Assembly: GCF_000389965.1 (NCBI RefSeq)
Contig: NC_021191.1
Coordinates: 3,597,501-3,661,500 of the forward strand
Direction: 5' to 3'
Source of the DNA: Actinoplanes sp. N902-109
GTDB taxonomy: Bacteria > Actinomycetota > Actinomycetes > Mycobacteriales > Micromonosporaceae
Length of the DNA: 64,000 bases
Shown: positions 24,655 to 33,308 of the stretch, piece by piece
How the letters are laid out: each line of letters starts with the position of its first letter
Position numbering within the stretch: the stretch's first letter is position 1
The notes under the pieces: generated by a model
Told to the model about the DNA's origin: nothing
What the model saw: the letters and a program-made list of their open reading frames with translations, nothing else
Databases searched by the model: none
Made by a program: the position numbers and the translations under genes

Positions 24655-25464
24655 TCAGGCTTCGGGTTTGGTGACGGTGATGTTGTTGAAGCTGCAGGTC
24701 GCGGCGAACTGGCGGTTGGCCTGGATCCATTCCTTCAGCTCCGCCTCGATCCCGGCTTGATCGCCGGCGGACATCTGCAGGGTGTAGTTCCGGAACGCGG
24801 TGCCCATCAGCAGATTCCAGCCGCCGTCGGCGGTCTGGTAGTCCATGAGCACGTCGCGGTGGGTGATCTTGACCTGCTGCCCCTGCGTCACCTCCTCCAG
24901 AAGCGTCCGGAAGAAGGTGATGTCCTCGGTGATGCGCCAGGGAGTGGAGACCTGAAGATCGGCGGTCTTGATTTGCGCCAGGTCCAGGAAAGTGCCGGAG
25001 ATGGGGGTGAGGAAATTGCGCCCCAGGGTCATGGTCACCAATTTCCCGCCGGGCTTGACGGCGTCCCACATCTTCCCCAGGAAAGCTCTGAGATCGGTGG
25101 CGAAGAAGGGGCCGTTGGCCGAGACGACGATGTCGTACGCGGCGGATTCGAACTGGGCCTTGTCCATGTCCTCGACCACGAACTGGATGTTCTTGACCCC
25201 GGCGGCGGCTGCCTTCTCCTCGGCCTCCTCGATCATGGCAGGGGAGATGTCGATGGCCAGGGCCTGCCCGCTCGGCCCGGCGATCTCCATGGCCTTGACG
25301 ATCGAGTCGCCCGTACCGCAGGGCAGATCGAGGATGCGGTCCCCTTCTTTCACCGCCATGTCGGCCAGCAGCGGGTCCCGGATCACATCGGGGAAGGTGT
25401 CCTGAATCTTCGCGTACTCGTTCGCGGCCTTCTGGAACGTTCCTTGAGAGTCGAACTCAGCCAT
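24655..25464 (-). CDS. SAM-dependent class I methyltransferase
   Basis: A 269-residue Rossmann methyltransferase with ribosome site AAGGAG. SAM-binding motif I is ILDLPCGTGDS, the acidic end of beta-2 is ALAIDISPAM, the next is VVEDMDKAQF, and motif IV-like YDIVVSANGPFF follows. The C-terminal ~110 residues form the substrate region. The protein is richer in Lys, Ile and Asn than its neighbours, which may hint at transfer. It is the first gene behind the element-B promoter and precedes metK-adoK-metF, so it is probably the tailoring enzyme that the SAM supply serves. The substrate is unknown. Confidence 0.88.
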   Translation of the reverse strand: MAEFDSQGTFQKAANEYAKIQDTFPDVIRDPLLADMAVKEGDRILDLPCGTGDSIVKAMEIAGPSGQALAIDISPAMIEEAEEKAAAAGVKNIQFVVEDMDKAQFESAAYDIVVSANGPFFATDLRAFLGKMWDAVKPGGKLVTMTLGRNFLTPISGTFLDLAQIKTADLQVSTPWRITEDITFFRTLLEEVTQGQQVKITHRDVLMDYQTADGGWNLLMGTAFRNYTLQMSAGDQAGIEAELKEWIQANRQFAATCSFNNITVTKPEA

Positions 25465-25558
25465 TTCTTGACTCCTTGAGGTCGGGGCAGGCCGTGCTTG
25501 CGGGCCGGCGGTTCGCGCGGGGCGAGGTGCGGGGATTGTTCGAGTGCCATGCGCGTCA

Positions 25559-25620
25559 ATCTTGTGAGCGCGGCGCTGAGCGGGGAAGTGTCTCCTGATC
25601 GTGGTGGTGCCAACACCACC
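25559..25620 (-). promoter_or_regulatory. Palindromic operator and promoter of the methyltransferase-SAM operon (element B)
   Basis: On the minus strand: GGTGGTG-TTGG-CACCACC (25620-25603), GGAGACACTTCC (25595-25584), then after GACACT plus 22 nt a -10-like CAAGAT (25564-25559). It shares block order, spacing and 31 of 37 bases with element A at 9547-9583, and lies 120 bp before the ATG. Confidence 0.55.
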
Positions 25621-25702
25621 GCGCGAAGAACTGCTCAGCGCGGGCTGACAGCCGGCACTGGTCGCGGATCCGGCCGATGTGCTGCGGTGCCGGCCGCTCG
25701 GC

Positions 25703-27754
25703 TCAGCGGGGTAGCCGGGCGGTGAAGCAGGTGACGCCGTCGCCGGCCGGGTCCAAGGTGAGCGACCCGGCATGCCGGTCGATGACGGCCGCCGCCAGGC
25801 TCAGGCCCATGCCCGCTCCCGGCAGACCGCGGCGGCGGGCCTCGTCGCCGCGGTAGAACAGGTCGAACAGGTGGTCGCGTTCACCGGCCGGGATCGCCGG
25901 GCCGCGGTTGGCCACTGCCAGGGTTGCGGTGTGCTCGTCGCCGGTGAGCCGCACGTCGACCGTGGACCCGGGGTCGGCCCATGTCAGAGCGTTGGTGAGC
26001 AGTTCGTCCACGACCTGGCGCAGCCGGGCGGGGTCGCCGTTGAGCGGTAGTGCGCCGGGGGACTGCACCGCGATGGGCCGCCCGGTGTCCGTGGCTGTGC
26101 CGGTGGCGTCGCGCAGGATCGCGGCCAGGTCGGTGGGCTGCTTGCGGACGTCGAAACGGCCGGCGCGCAGGGCGGCCACGTCGAGCAGTTTGAGCACCAC
26201 GGCGCGCAGGCTGGCGGCGTTGCGTTGCATCACCGTGAGCATGTGGCGCTGGTCGTCGGTGAGGCCGGGCTCGTCGAGCAGCAGTTCGGTGTAGGACTGC
26301 AGGCTCGTCAACGGTGTACGCAGTTCGTGGCCGGCCAGGGCGATGTACTGGTCGTGGGCGGCGGCGAGGTCGGCCGCCAGGCGCTCGGCGCGCCAGCGGA
26401 CGAGGTAGGCGCCCAGTTGCGGCGCGATGCCGGTGATCATCTCGGTGCGGACGTCACCGGGCATGGCGACCGTCTCGCTGTAGCACGCCAGGACCCCGGG
26501 CACGGACGCGCTGGGCGGCAGCGGCACCGCCATGGCCGTGCACACGGGCCCGCCGGCCCCGCGGGCGGCGTGGTCCGCCGGGGGATCGACCAGCCAGATG
26601 GGTTCGCCGTTCCGCCAGGCTTGTCCGGGCAGGCCCTGACCCTTGGCGAGGGAGCCGGGCCAGCGGGGCGGGAGCTCGCCTGCCGGGTCCGTCCAGCGGC
26701 TCACCAGGTGCATCGAATCGGCGCCGGCCGCGCACGTCCACAGCTCGGTCTCGTCCCAGCCGATCATCGAGCCGATCAGCCGCACCGCGTCGGCGAGGAC
26801 CTCGTGGTCCGGCCGTGGCGCCGCGACGACCCGGGCGATGGCCAGCTCGCACTGCTGGAACTGGGCGGTGCGGTGGATGGCCGTGGTGTCGTGCAGGGCC
26901 GCCACCACGGCCACGCCGGGATGCCCGGTGATCGGGTGGCTGTGCACGCGGAAGAAGCGGCGGGGCCGGCCCGGGACCTGCTGGACGATCTCGGCGTCGC
27001 GGACATGTTCGCCGCGCAGGGCACGCAACGACGGCACGTCACGGCCGAGCGGGCGGCCGTGCGCGTCGTACAGGTGCAGGCGGCCCGCGCGTTCGGCCGG
27101 GGTCAGTCCGCCGATGTCCGGGCCGACGAGCTCGCGGGCCGCTTCGTTGTAGAACACCGTCCGGCCGTCGGCGTCGCTGCCGATGACCGCGACGTCGAGG
27201 CTGTCGACGACGGCCTGCAGCGTCCCGTGCAGCCGTTGCAGCTGCCGCCGGGCGAAGACCTCGGCCTCCATCCGCTCGGTGCGCGCCTGCAACTCGCTGC
27301 TCAGCTGGGCCGTCTCCAGCCCGTCCTGCTGGGCACGGACGTACGACGTGACGTCCTCGACGCGGTGCACGATCCAGCGCAGCTGACCGCCCGGGCCGTG
27401 CACCGGCGCGTTCACCGGGGCCCAGTAGCGGACGTCGAAGCCGCCGCCGGGCTGCGGGATGTCGTACTGCTGGATCTCCATGACGTCGGACGTCCTGGTG
27501 CGCAGCACCCGCCGCAGGGACGCGTCGAGCATCGCGACACCGCCGGCCGCCGGATCATCCGGGTTGTCGGGGAAGGCGGCGAAGACCGGCCGGCCCACCA
27601 GCTCCGTACGGGTGCGCACTGTGGCGGTCAGGTAGGCGTCGCTCGCGTCGACGATCGTCAGGTCCGGGTCGAGGACCAGCAACGCCGCAGGCGCACCGCG
27701 GAACAGGGCACGGTGATCGAGCTCGGCGGAGCTGTCGCCGCCCGGTGCGGTCAC
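25703..27754 (-). CDS. PAS-PAS-GAF sensor histidine kinase
   Basis: A 683-residue soluble kinase. Two PAS domains occupy about residues 15-150 and 170-290, a GAF-like domain 300-450, then HisKA with H-box LAGHELRTPLTSL and HATPase_c with ELLTNALTWADPGS, a G1 box in which the usual Asp is Asn (VANRGPAIP), and GAGMGLSLAAAVIDRH. No membrane segment, so it senses a cytosolic ligand or redox/light cofactor. The GTG start overlaps the stop of the response regulator gene by 4 bp (GTGA), marking an operon with it. Confidence 0.88.
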   Translation of the reverse strand: MTAPGGDSSAELDHRALFRGAPAALLVLDPDLTIVDASDAYLTATVRTRTELVGRPVFAAFPDNPDDPAAGGVAMLDASLRRVLRTRTSDVMEIQQYDIPQPGGGFDVRYWAPVNAPVHGPGGQLRWIVHRVEDVTSYVRAQQDGLETAQLSSELQARTERMEAEVFARRQLQRLHGTLQAVVDSLDVAVIGSDADGRTVFYNEAARELVGPDIGGLTPAERAGRLHLYDAHGRPLGRDVPSLRALRGEHVRDAEIVQQVPGRPRRFFRVHSHPITGHPGVAVVAALHDTTAIHRTAQFQQCELAIARVVAAPRPDHEVLADAVRLIGSMIGWDETELWTCAAGADSMHLVSRWTDPAGELPPRWPGSLAKGQGLPGQAWRNGEPIWLVDPPADHAARGAGGPVCTAMAVPLPPSASVPGVLACYSETVAMPGDVRTEMITGIAPQLGAYLVRWRAERLAADLAAAHDQYIALAGHELRTPLTSLQSYTELLLDEPGLTDDQRHMLTVMQRNAASLRAVVLKLLDVAALRAGRFDVRKQPTDLAAILRDATGTATDTGRPIAVQSPGALPLNGDPARLRQVVDELLTNALTWADPGSTVDVRLTGDEHTATLAVANRGPAIPAGERDHLFDLFYRGDEARRRGLPGAGMGLSLAAAVIDRHAGSLTLDPAGDGVTCFTARLPR

Positions 27755-28134
27755 CCGGGCCCGGCCGCGCGACCGGCGTGCAGGGCCTGGTCGACGGCCG
27801 CGGTGAGCTCGGCCGGCAGGAACGGCTTGAACAACACCGAGGTGCCCTCGACAGCCGCTGGTCCGGGGTCGCCCGGCGCGACGCTCCCGCTGACGAACAA
27901 CACCGGAAGATCCTCGGTCGCCGGGTCCCCGCGCAGCGCCAGCGTCATCTCGATGCCGGACATGACAGGCATGTCGATATCGCTGACGACCAGGTCGGGC
28001 CGCCGCTCCCGCACTGCTGCCAGCCCGGCGGCGCCGTCGCCGGCCGCCACCACGGTGTGTCCGGCACGACGCAGGACCCGCTCCATGATCTCGCGGATGT
28101 CCCCGTCATCCTCAGCCACCACAACCAGCGCCAT
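27751..28134 (-). CDS. Single-domain response regulator
   Basis: A 127-residue CheY-like receiver without an output domain. The acidic pocket is AEDDGD, the phospho-acceptor is D52 in VVSDIDMP, the Ser switch is in FVSGS and the Lys in FKPFLPAEL. It is presumably phosphorylated by the kinase encoded immediately downstream and acts by protein-protein contact. Confidence 0.9.
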   Translation of the reverse strand: MALVVVAEDDGDIREIMERVLRRAGHTVVAAGDGAAGLAAVRERRPDLVVSDIDMPVMSGIEMTLALRGDPATEDLPVLFVSGSVAPGDPGPAAVEGTSVLFKPFLPAELTAAVDQALHAGRAAGPG

Positions 28135-28337
28135 CGCCCCGCCGCTTCGTCGCCCAACCGTCGCAACCGACGCTAGGGGACACCGCGGCAGCAGAACGGC
28201 GGCGGCAGAAGTGTCACCCGGACGGGTCACGGCCGGCGATCAAGGTGGGCCAGGCCGGCCCAGGATAACCGCGCCGGATCCTGCGAGATTGGTTGACGTC
28301 ACCAGCGAGCGACACCACCACGGAAGCAGGTACGGCA

Positions 28338-29273
28338 ATGAAGGCAGTGCGTTTCCACGAGTTCGGCGGTCCCGAGGTCCTGCGGTACGAGGACGTCGAG
28401 CAGCCGGTCCCCGGTGCCGGTCAGGTCCGCATCCGCGTCGCCGCGACGTCGTTCAACGGCGTCGACGCCACCATCCGCGCGGGTTTCATGCAGGGACCGA
28501 TCCCGGTCGAGCTGCCGCACACCCCCGGTATCGATGTCGCCGGTACGGTCGACGCGCTGGGCGCGGACGTGACCGAGTTCGCGATCGGCGACCAGGTCAT
28601 CGGCTTCCTGCCGATGACCGGGCCCGGGGCGGCCGCGGAGTACGTGCTCGCGCCGGCGGCGACCCTGACCGGGGCACCCAGGAACCTCGCGCTGGCCGAC
28701 GCTGCGGCGCTGCCGCTGGTGGGGCTGACCGCGTGGCAGGCGCTGTTCGACCACGGCAAGCTCACCGCCGGTCAGCGGGTGCTGATCAACGGCGCCGGCG
28801 GGGCGGTCGGCGGGTACGCGGTGCAGCTGGCCAAGGAGATCGGTGCCCACGTGATCGCCACGGCCGGCCCGCACAGCGCCGACCGGGTCAGGACCGCCGG
28901 CGCCGACGAGGTGATCGACCACACCAGCACCGACGTGGCCACGGCCGTCAGCGAGCCGGTCGACCTGGCGCTCAACCTCGCGCCGGTCACGCCCGAGCAG
29001 CTGGCCGCGCTGGTCCCGCTGATCCGGGACGGCGGCACCCTGGTCAACACCACCGTCTGGATGCCCGCCCCGTCCGACGAGACGCGCGGCGTGCACGGCA
29101 TCGACCTGTTCGTGCGCAGCGACGCCGACCAGCTCGCCGACCTGGCCGCCCGGGTCGGCACCGGGGAGCTGCACGTCGAGGTGGCCCAGCGGGTCGCGCT
29201 GGCCGACCTGCCCGCGCTGCACGCCCGGGCCGGCGCGGGCGACCTGCCGGGCAAGACCATCGTCACCCTCTGA
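28338..29273 (+). CDS. Zinc-independent quinone oxidoreductase (MDR family)
   Basis: A 311-residue medium-chain dehydrogenase/reductase. The N-terminal GroES-like domain begins KAVRFHEFGGPEVLRYEDV, SFNGVDATIRAG lacks the catalytic-zinc Cys, and the NADPH loop is INGAGGAVGGYAVQLAK. These enzymes reduce quinones or enones with NADPH. It is followed by a cupin gene 76 bp downstream and divergent from the kinase/regulator pair, which suggests a stress- or redox-responsive unit. Confidence 0.9.
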   Translation: MKAVRFHEFGGPEVLRYEDVEQPVPGAGQVRIRVAATSFNGVDATIRAGFMQGPIPVELPHTPGIDVAGTVDALGADVTEFAIGDQVIGFLPMTGPGAAAEYVLAPAATLTGAPRNLALADAAALPLVGLTAWQALFDHGKLTAGQRVLINGAGGAVGGYAVQLAKEIGAHVIATAGPHSADRVRTAGADEVIDHTSTDVATAVSEPVDLALNLAPVTPEQLAALVPLIRDGGTLVNTTVWMPAPSDETRGVHGIDLFVRSDADQLADLAARVGTGELHVEVAQRVALADLPALHARAGAGDLPGKTIVTL

Positions 29274-29349
29274 TCCCGCCGCTTCACCGCTTCACCCCAG
29301 ACCCCGCCGCCCGGCCTCCGGCCCCGGCCGCTTCGAAGGAGCCGCAACG

Positions 29350-29850
29350 ATGATTCCCGACGACGACCCGTCCCGCTCGCTGACCGTCGCCAACCCGGAC
29401 GACCCGGGTACGACGTACGTCTCGCTGGTCGGCAACACCTACGCCATGCTCATCACCGGCGAGCAGACCAACGGGCAGTACTGCCTGATCGACATGCGGG
29501 TGCCCGACGGGGGCGGCCCGCCGCCGCACCGGCACGACTTCGAGGAGATGTTCACGGTCCTCGAGGGCGAGATCGAGTTCATGTTCCGCGGTGAGAAGCA
29601 CACTGTGCGGGCGGGGTCGACGGTCAACGTCCCGGCGAACGCGCCGCACAATTTCCGCAACGTCTCGGGTGCGCCGGCGCGGATGCTGTGCATGTGCACC
29701 CCCGCGGGTCAGGACGAGTACTTCCTGCGCATCGGTGACGTGATCGCCGGCAAGGACGCGCCGCCGCCGGTGCTGTCGGCGGACGAGCAGGCCGAGCGGC
29801 GCCGCCGTGCTGCCGAGCTGGCCTCGACGTACCGCAGCGTGTTCCTGTAG
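29350..29850 (+). CDS. Cupin-domain protein
   Basis: A 166-residue single cupin; GAAGGAG precedes the ATG. Cupin motif 1 is PPPHRHDFEEMFTVLEGEIEFMF, with two His and a Glu as metal ligands, and motif 2 is VPANAPHNFRNVS with the final His. Such proteins are dioxygenases, isomerases or sensors of small molecules. It follows the quinone reductase and probably shares its transcript. The function cannot be narrowed. Confidence 0.88.
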   Translation: MIPDDDPSRSLTVANPDDPGTTYVSLVGNTYAMLITGEQTNGQYCLIDMRVPDGGGPPPHRHDFEEMFTVLEGEIEFMFRGEKHTVRAGSTVNVPANAPHNFRNVSGAPARMLCMCTPAGQDEYFLRIGDVIAGKDAPPPVLSADEQAERRRRAAELASTYRSVFL

Positions 29851-29959
29851 CCCGTCGACGTCGGCGCCCGCTTGCGTAACCTTCTGCCGTCCCCGCTCGT
29901 CCGCGTGTGCCGCACGGGAGGTCATCGGGCCGCCCGGCCCGGCCGGGGCTCGCCCGGGC

Positions 29960-31534
29960 TCAGCGCAGCAGCGGGTCGGACCGCCATTCCTCGCCGGGCC
30001 AGCGTCGCTGGTCGATGTCACCGATGGCGTGCGCGTAGCCGGCGACGTGCTCGTCGAACTCGGCGCGGGTGGGCAGATCGTGGTGCGAGCCACGCGCTCG
30101 GCGGAGCCGTTGCTGCAGCTGGTGTTCGGTCCACGAGGAGGTGTAGGCGTGCATCGCGGAGCGGTGGGCGACCTCGCTCGTCACCGTTGCCAGCAGCGTC
30201 CAGCACACCAGTTCGCCGACGACGGCCGCGTGGACGTGCTGGGCGGCGGCGTCGCCGGGCCGGTTGGCGCTGATCTCCGCGACCTGGTCGATCAGCGGCA
30301 GCACGTGCGGGGCCGGGTGGGTCGGCCGGACGAGCTCGGCGAACCTGCCGGGATGCCGGGCCAGGGTGGTGCCCAGGTACACCGTGATCGCCTCGGTCGA
30401 GCCCTCGAAGATCCGGAACAGCCGGTAGTCGCGGAAGTGCTGGCCGACGGTGTTGGTGTCGAGGAAACCCCGGGCGCCCAGCACCTGCAGGGCCGTGTCG
30501 ATGGCGTGCCAGCCCAGCTCGCACCCCAGGATCTTGGCGCAGAAGTACCAGGCCTCCGGCACCTCCCGGTGGTCGTCCCGCCAGGCCGCGATGCGGGAGG
30601 TAAGCGTTTCCACCGCTTGGATCGCGGCCCCGGCGTCGGTCAGCACCTGGCGGATGCGGCCGTTCTCGGCCATGGACCCGGTGGCGATCACGCGGCCGCC
30701 CGCGAATCTCTGGGCCAGCTCCAGCGATCGCATGGCCGCCCCCGTCACCATGGTGGCGAGCACCGCGCGACCGCCGGTGAACGCTGCCTTGGCAATGCTC
30801 AGACCGTGTCCCTCGGCGCCCAGCAGTGCGCCCGGCGGCACCCGCAGGTTGTTGAGGATCAGGTCGTACTGCGGCACTGCGCGCAAGCCGAGGGTGAGCA
30901 TCTCCGGGCCGATCCCGAAGCCGGGGGTGCGGCTGTCCACCAGGAACCCGGTGATGCCCCGGGCCCGGCCGTGCTCGTCGCGGAGCTGGGCGAAGATGTT
31001 CACATAGCGCGCATCGCCGCCCAGCGAGATCCATTTCTTGGTGCCGTCGATCGTGTACGAGCCGTCCGGGTGCCTGGTCGCGCCGGTGGTCATGCCCCGG
31101 ACGTGGGAGCCGATGCCGGGTTCACTGATCGCGCTGGTGGTCAGGGCCTGCCCGGTGGCCAGGCGCGGGAGTACGCGGTTCTTGACCTCGTCGGTCGCGG
31201 CCAGCATGATCGGCGCCACGCCCAGGGTGTTGTGCACCGCGCAGAACACGGCGAGGTTGGCATCGATGGCACCGAGCTGGGTGAACACCCGGTTCATGTC
31301 TTTGTGCGACAGCTCCTGGCCGCCGAGCTCGCGGGGGATGCGCATGCCCAGCAGCCCTGCTCCGGCGAATTCGGACAGCAAGGCCGGGGGCAGCGAACGG
31401 CGTTCGTCCATCAGCCGGGAATTCAGGAAGTTCTGGGCGTACGAGCGCAGGAACGCCAGCATCTGCGTGGTCGGTGACGGCTCCGGTCGGTCCGCTGTCG
31501 TCGTGGGTACGACAGCGTTCTGGGTTCCCGTCAT
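29960..31534 (-). CDS. Acyl-CoA dehydrogenase
   Basis: A 524-residue flavoprotein; the ATG at 31534 follows GGAGG at ideal spacing. Landmarks are GMRIPRELGGQELSH, TTSAISEPGIGSH (flavin/substrate loop), TIDGTKKWISLGG and, near residue 400, RIFEGSTEAITVYLG, matching the place of the catalytic Glu. It is longer than the usual ~380 residues because of an added C-terminal helical part of about 110 residues. It is monocistronic and convergent with the cupin gene. Substrate chain length cannot be told. Confidence 0.88.
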   Translation of the reverse strand: MTGTQNAVVPTTTADRPEPSPTTQMLAFLRSYAQNFLNSRLMDERRSLPPALLSEFAGAGLLGMRIPRELGGQELSHKDMNRVFTQLGAIDANLAVFCAVHNTLGVAPIMLAATDEVKNRVLPRLATGQALTTSAISEPGIGSHVRGMTTGATRHPDGSYTIDGTKKWISLGGDARYVNIFAQLRDEHGRARGITGFLVDSRTPGFGIGPEMLTLGLRAVPQYDLILNNLRVPPGALLGAEGHGLSIAKAAFTGGRAVLATMVTGAAMRSLELAQRFAGGRVIATGSMAENGRIRQVLTDAGAAIQAVETLTSRIAAWRDDHREVPEAWYFCAKILGCELGWHAIDTALQVLGARGFLDTNTVGQHFRDYRLFRIFEGSTEAITVYLGTTLARHPGRFAELVRPTHPAPHVLPLIDQVAEISANRPGDAAAQHVHAAVVGELVCWTLLATVTSEVAHRSAMHAYTSSWTEHQLQQRLRRARGSHHDLPTRAEFDEHVAGYAHAIGDIDQRRWPGEEWRSDPLLR

Positions 31535-31782
31535 CAAAACCTCCGGGGATGTCGACATCCGCCGGCCGCGCGTCAGCGTCCGGCCGGGCTGGACATCGGG
31601 TACAGCGCTGCCATCGCCTCGGAGAAGGGGGGTTGAGGAGGCGCGCAGCAAGGCGATACCGGCATGCCGGCGAGTGTCCGTCGCGCGGCATGAAACGACC
31701 GTTCCAGGGTCGTGAGCGTACGGTCGGCTGTCCGGACCGAACTCTACAACGGGGGCCTTCGTTCCTCAACGGGGTCAGTTGC

Positions 31783-32358
31783 TCACTCTCGGTGAGACAC
31801 CTCGCGGGCCTGGATCTGCGCGATCAGGTCCGCGGCCAGCGCCTTGATCGTCTCCAGCCCGGGGCGCCCCCACGGTCGCGGCTCGACGTCGACCACACAG
31901 ACCGTGCCGAGTGCCACACCGGTCCGATCGATCAACGGCGCGCCCAGGTACGACCGGATGCCGATCTCGTCCACCACCGGGTTGCCGGCGAACCGCGGGT
32001 AGTCGCAGACATCGTCGAGCACGAGCGCCTTGCGCCGGACGACGACGTGCGGGCAGTACCCGTGCTCGCGGGAGAAGGTGCGGCCGGCCAGGCCGGCGCG
32101 CAGGGCCGCCGGAATCGTGCTGCCCGTGTACAGGCCGCCCAGATACTGCCGATCGGCCTGGATGAAGTTCACCATGGCCAGCGGTGCGTTGGTGATGTCG
32201 CCCGCCCGGCGCGCGAACTCGTCGAGCTGCGCGTCCGCGTCGTGACCCAGGCCCAGCTCGCTCAACCGGCGCAGGCGGGCCGGCACCTCCGGATCCGCCG
32301 GCGTGAGGGGGTGGTGTCCGGACAGGTCGTAGATCATGCCGGGGCTCCGTTCGGTCAT
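31783..32358 (-). CDS. GAF-domain protein, fifth gene of the conservon
   Basis: A 191-residue single-GAF protein (domain about residues 45-180). REHGYCPHVVVRRKALVLDDVCDYPRF and SYLGAPLI are hallmarks of GAF domains that bind small molecules or chromophores. No output domain. The start codon is 19 nt downstream of the GTPase stop, with a 20-bp direct repeat spanning the junction, so it is cotranscribed with the conservon and may supply its input or be an effector of the GTPase. Confidence 0.82.
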   Translation of the reverse strand: MTERSPGMIYDLSGHHPLTPADPEVPARLRRLSELGLGHDADAQLDEFARRAGDITNAPLAMVNFIQADRQYLGGLYTGSTIPAALRAGLAGRTFSREHGYCPHVVVRRKALVLDDVCDYPRFAGNPVVDEIGIRSYLGAPLIDRTGVALGTVCVVDVEPRPWGRPGLETIKALAADLIAQIQAREVSHRE

Positions 32359-32393
32359 CGGCGGGTCTGCTGGTCGGTCATCGGCGGGTCTGC
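32351..32393 (-). repeat. Tandem 20-bp direct repeat at the GTPase-GAF gene junction
   Basis: Identical 20-mers at 32351-32370 and 32374-32393, period 23 bp. Each copy carries an ATGA stop-start overlap. The upstream copy overlaps the GTPase stop; from its ATG an 8-residue peptide (MTDQQTRR) reads to a TGA that overlaps the GAF gene's ATG. Confidence 0.85.
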
Positions 32394-32953
32394 CGGGCGA
32401 GGAGGTGGTGCATCAAGCTGATCAGCACGCCGGTGGCGGAGCGCTGGTCGCGCGCATCGCACACGACGATCGGGTTGTCCGGCTTCAGGTCCAGGGCGCG
32501 GCGTACGTCATCGGTCTCGTACCGGCACGTCCGGTCGAACTCGTTGACCGCGACGAGGAAGCCGATGCCCCGCGACTCGAAGAAGTCGACGGCTGGGAAG
32601 CAGTCCTCCAGCCGGCGGGTGTCGGCCAGCACGACCGCGCCCATCGCGCCGCTGGACAGCTCGTCCCACATGAACCAGAAGCGCTCCTGCCCGGGCGTGC
32701 CGAACAGGTAGAGCACGTGCTCCTTGCTGATGGTGATGCGCCCGAAATCCATCGCGACGGTGGTCGTGACCTTGTTCTCGATGCCGGTCAGCCGGTCCGT
32801 GCCCACGCTCGCGGCGGTGAGCAGTTCCTCGGTGTGCAGCGGCTCGATCTCGCTGACCGCGCCGACGAATGTCGTCTTGCCCACGCCGAAGCCGCCCGCG
32901 ATCAGAAGCTTGAGCGGGGACGGGAACCCGTCAGATCCGTCGTTCCAGAGCAT
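32378..32953 (-). CDS. cvnD: Conservon small GTPase (CvnD-type)
   Basis: A 191-residue Ras-like ATP/GTP-binding protein. P-loop GGFGVGKTTFVGAVSE, switch-region T-rich VTTTVAMDFGRI, DxxG-like LFGTPGQERFWFMW and the NKxD equivalent VNEFDRT are present. In conservons it works with the roadblock and DUF742 proteins as a membrane-kinase-linked G-protein switch that influences development and antibiotic production. The start overlaps the DUF742 gene by 23 bp. Confidence 0.93.
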   Translation of the reverse strand: MLWNDGSDGFPSPLKLLIAGGFGVGKTTFVGAVSEIEPLHTEELLTAASVGTDRLTGIENKVTTTVAMDFGRITISKEHVLYLFGTPGQERFWFMWDELSSGAMGAVVLADTRRLEDCFPAVDFFESRGIGFLVAVNEFDRTCRYETDDVRRALDLKPDNPIVVCDARDQRSATGVLISLMHHLLARQTRR

Positions 32954-33308
32954 TGAGAATGGTCTCCAGTACCGTCAGGTTGGTGGGATCAGCCATCGGG
33001 TCCGGGGCGCGGGTGTCCACCGCGCCCCAGTCCACCAGATCCGAGAGCAGGATCTTGGTGACGACTGCGGGCAGCCGGAGCCGCGCCGCGACCTCGGCGA
33101 CCGTGGTGACGCTGCGGCACAGCCCGAGCGCCTGGGCATGTTCCGTGCCGAGCAGGCCCTGCGGCCGGTGACCGGTGGCGATCACCATCGACAGCAGCTC
33201 CATCCGGGTGGTCGGCTCGGTCCTGCCGCCGCTCACCGTGTACGGCCGGATGAGCCGTCCCGCGGCCTCGTCGAACCAGTGCTCGTCGTCGCTGTCCAGG
33301 ACGCTCAC
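32931..33308 (-). CDS. cvnC: DUF742 protein of the conservon (CvnC-type)
   Basis: A 125-residue DUF742 protein with RLIRPYTVSGGRTEP, the winged-helix-like LSMVIATGH and LGLCRSVTTVAEVAARLRLPAVVTKILLSDLVDWGAV. DUF742 proteins always sit between the roadblock and GTPase genes in conservons. The GTG start forms a GTGA overlap with the roadblock gene. Confidence 0.93.
   Translation of the reverse strand: MSVLDSDDEHWFDEAAGRLIRPYTVSGGRTEPTTRMELLSMVIATGHRPQGLLGTEHAQALGLCRSVTTVAEVAARLRLPAVVTKILLSDLVDWGAVDTRAPDPMADPTNLTVLETILNALERRI

Noticed and set aside
26225..29353. Very long open frame (over 1000 codons) antisense to the PAS-GAF kinase
   Set aside because: Low-complexity composition rich in Arg, Gly, Ala and His, with no domain motif; it is a GC-rich shadow of the kinase and neighbouring genes.
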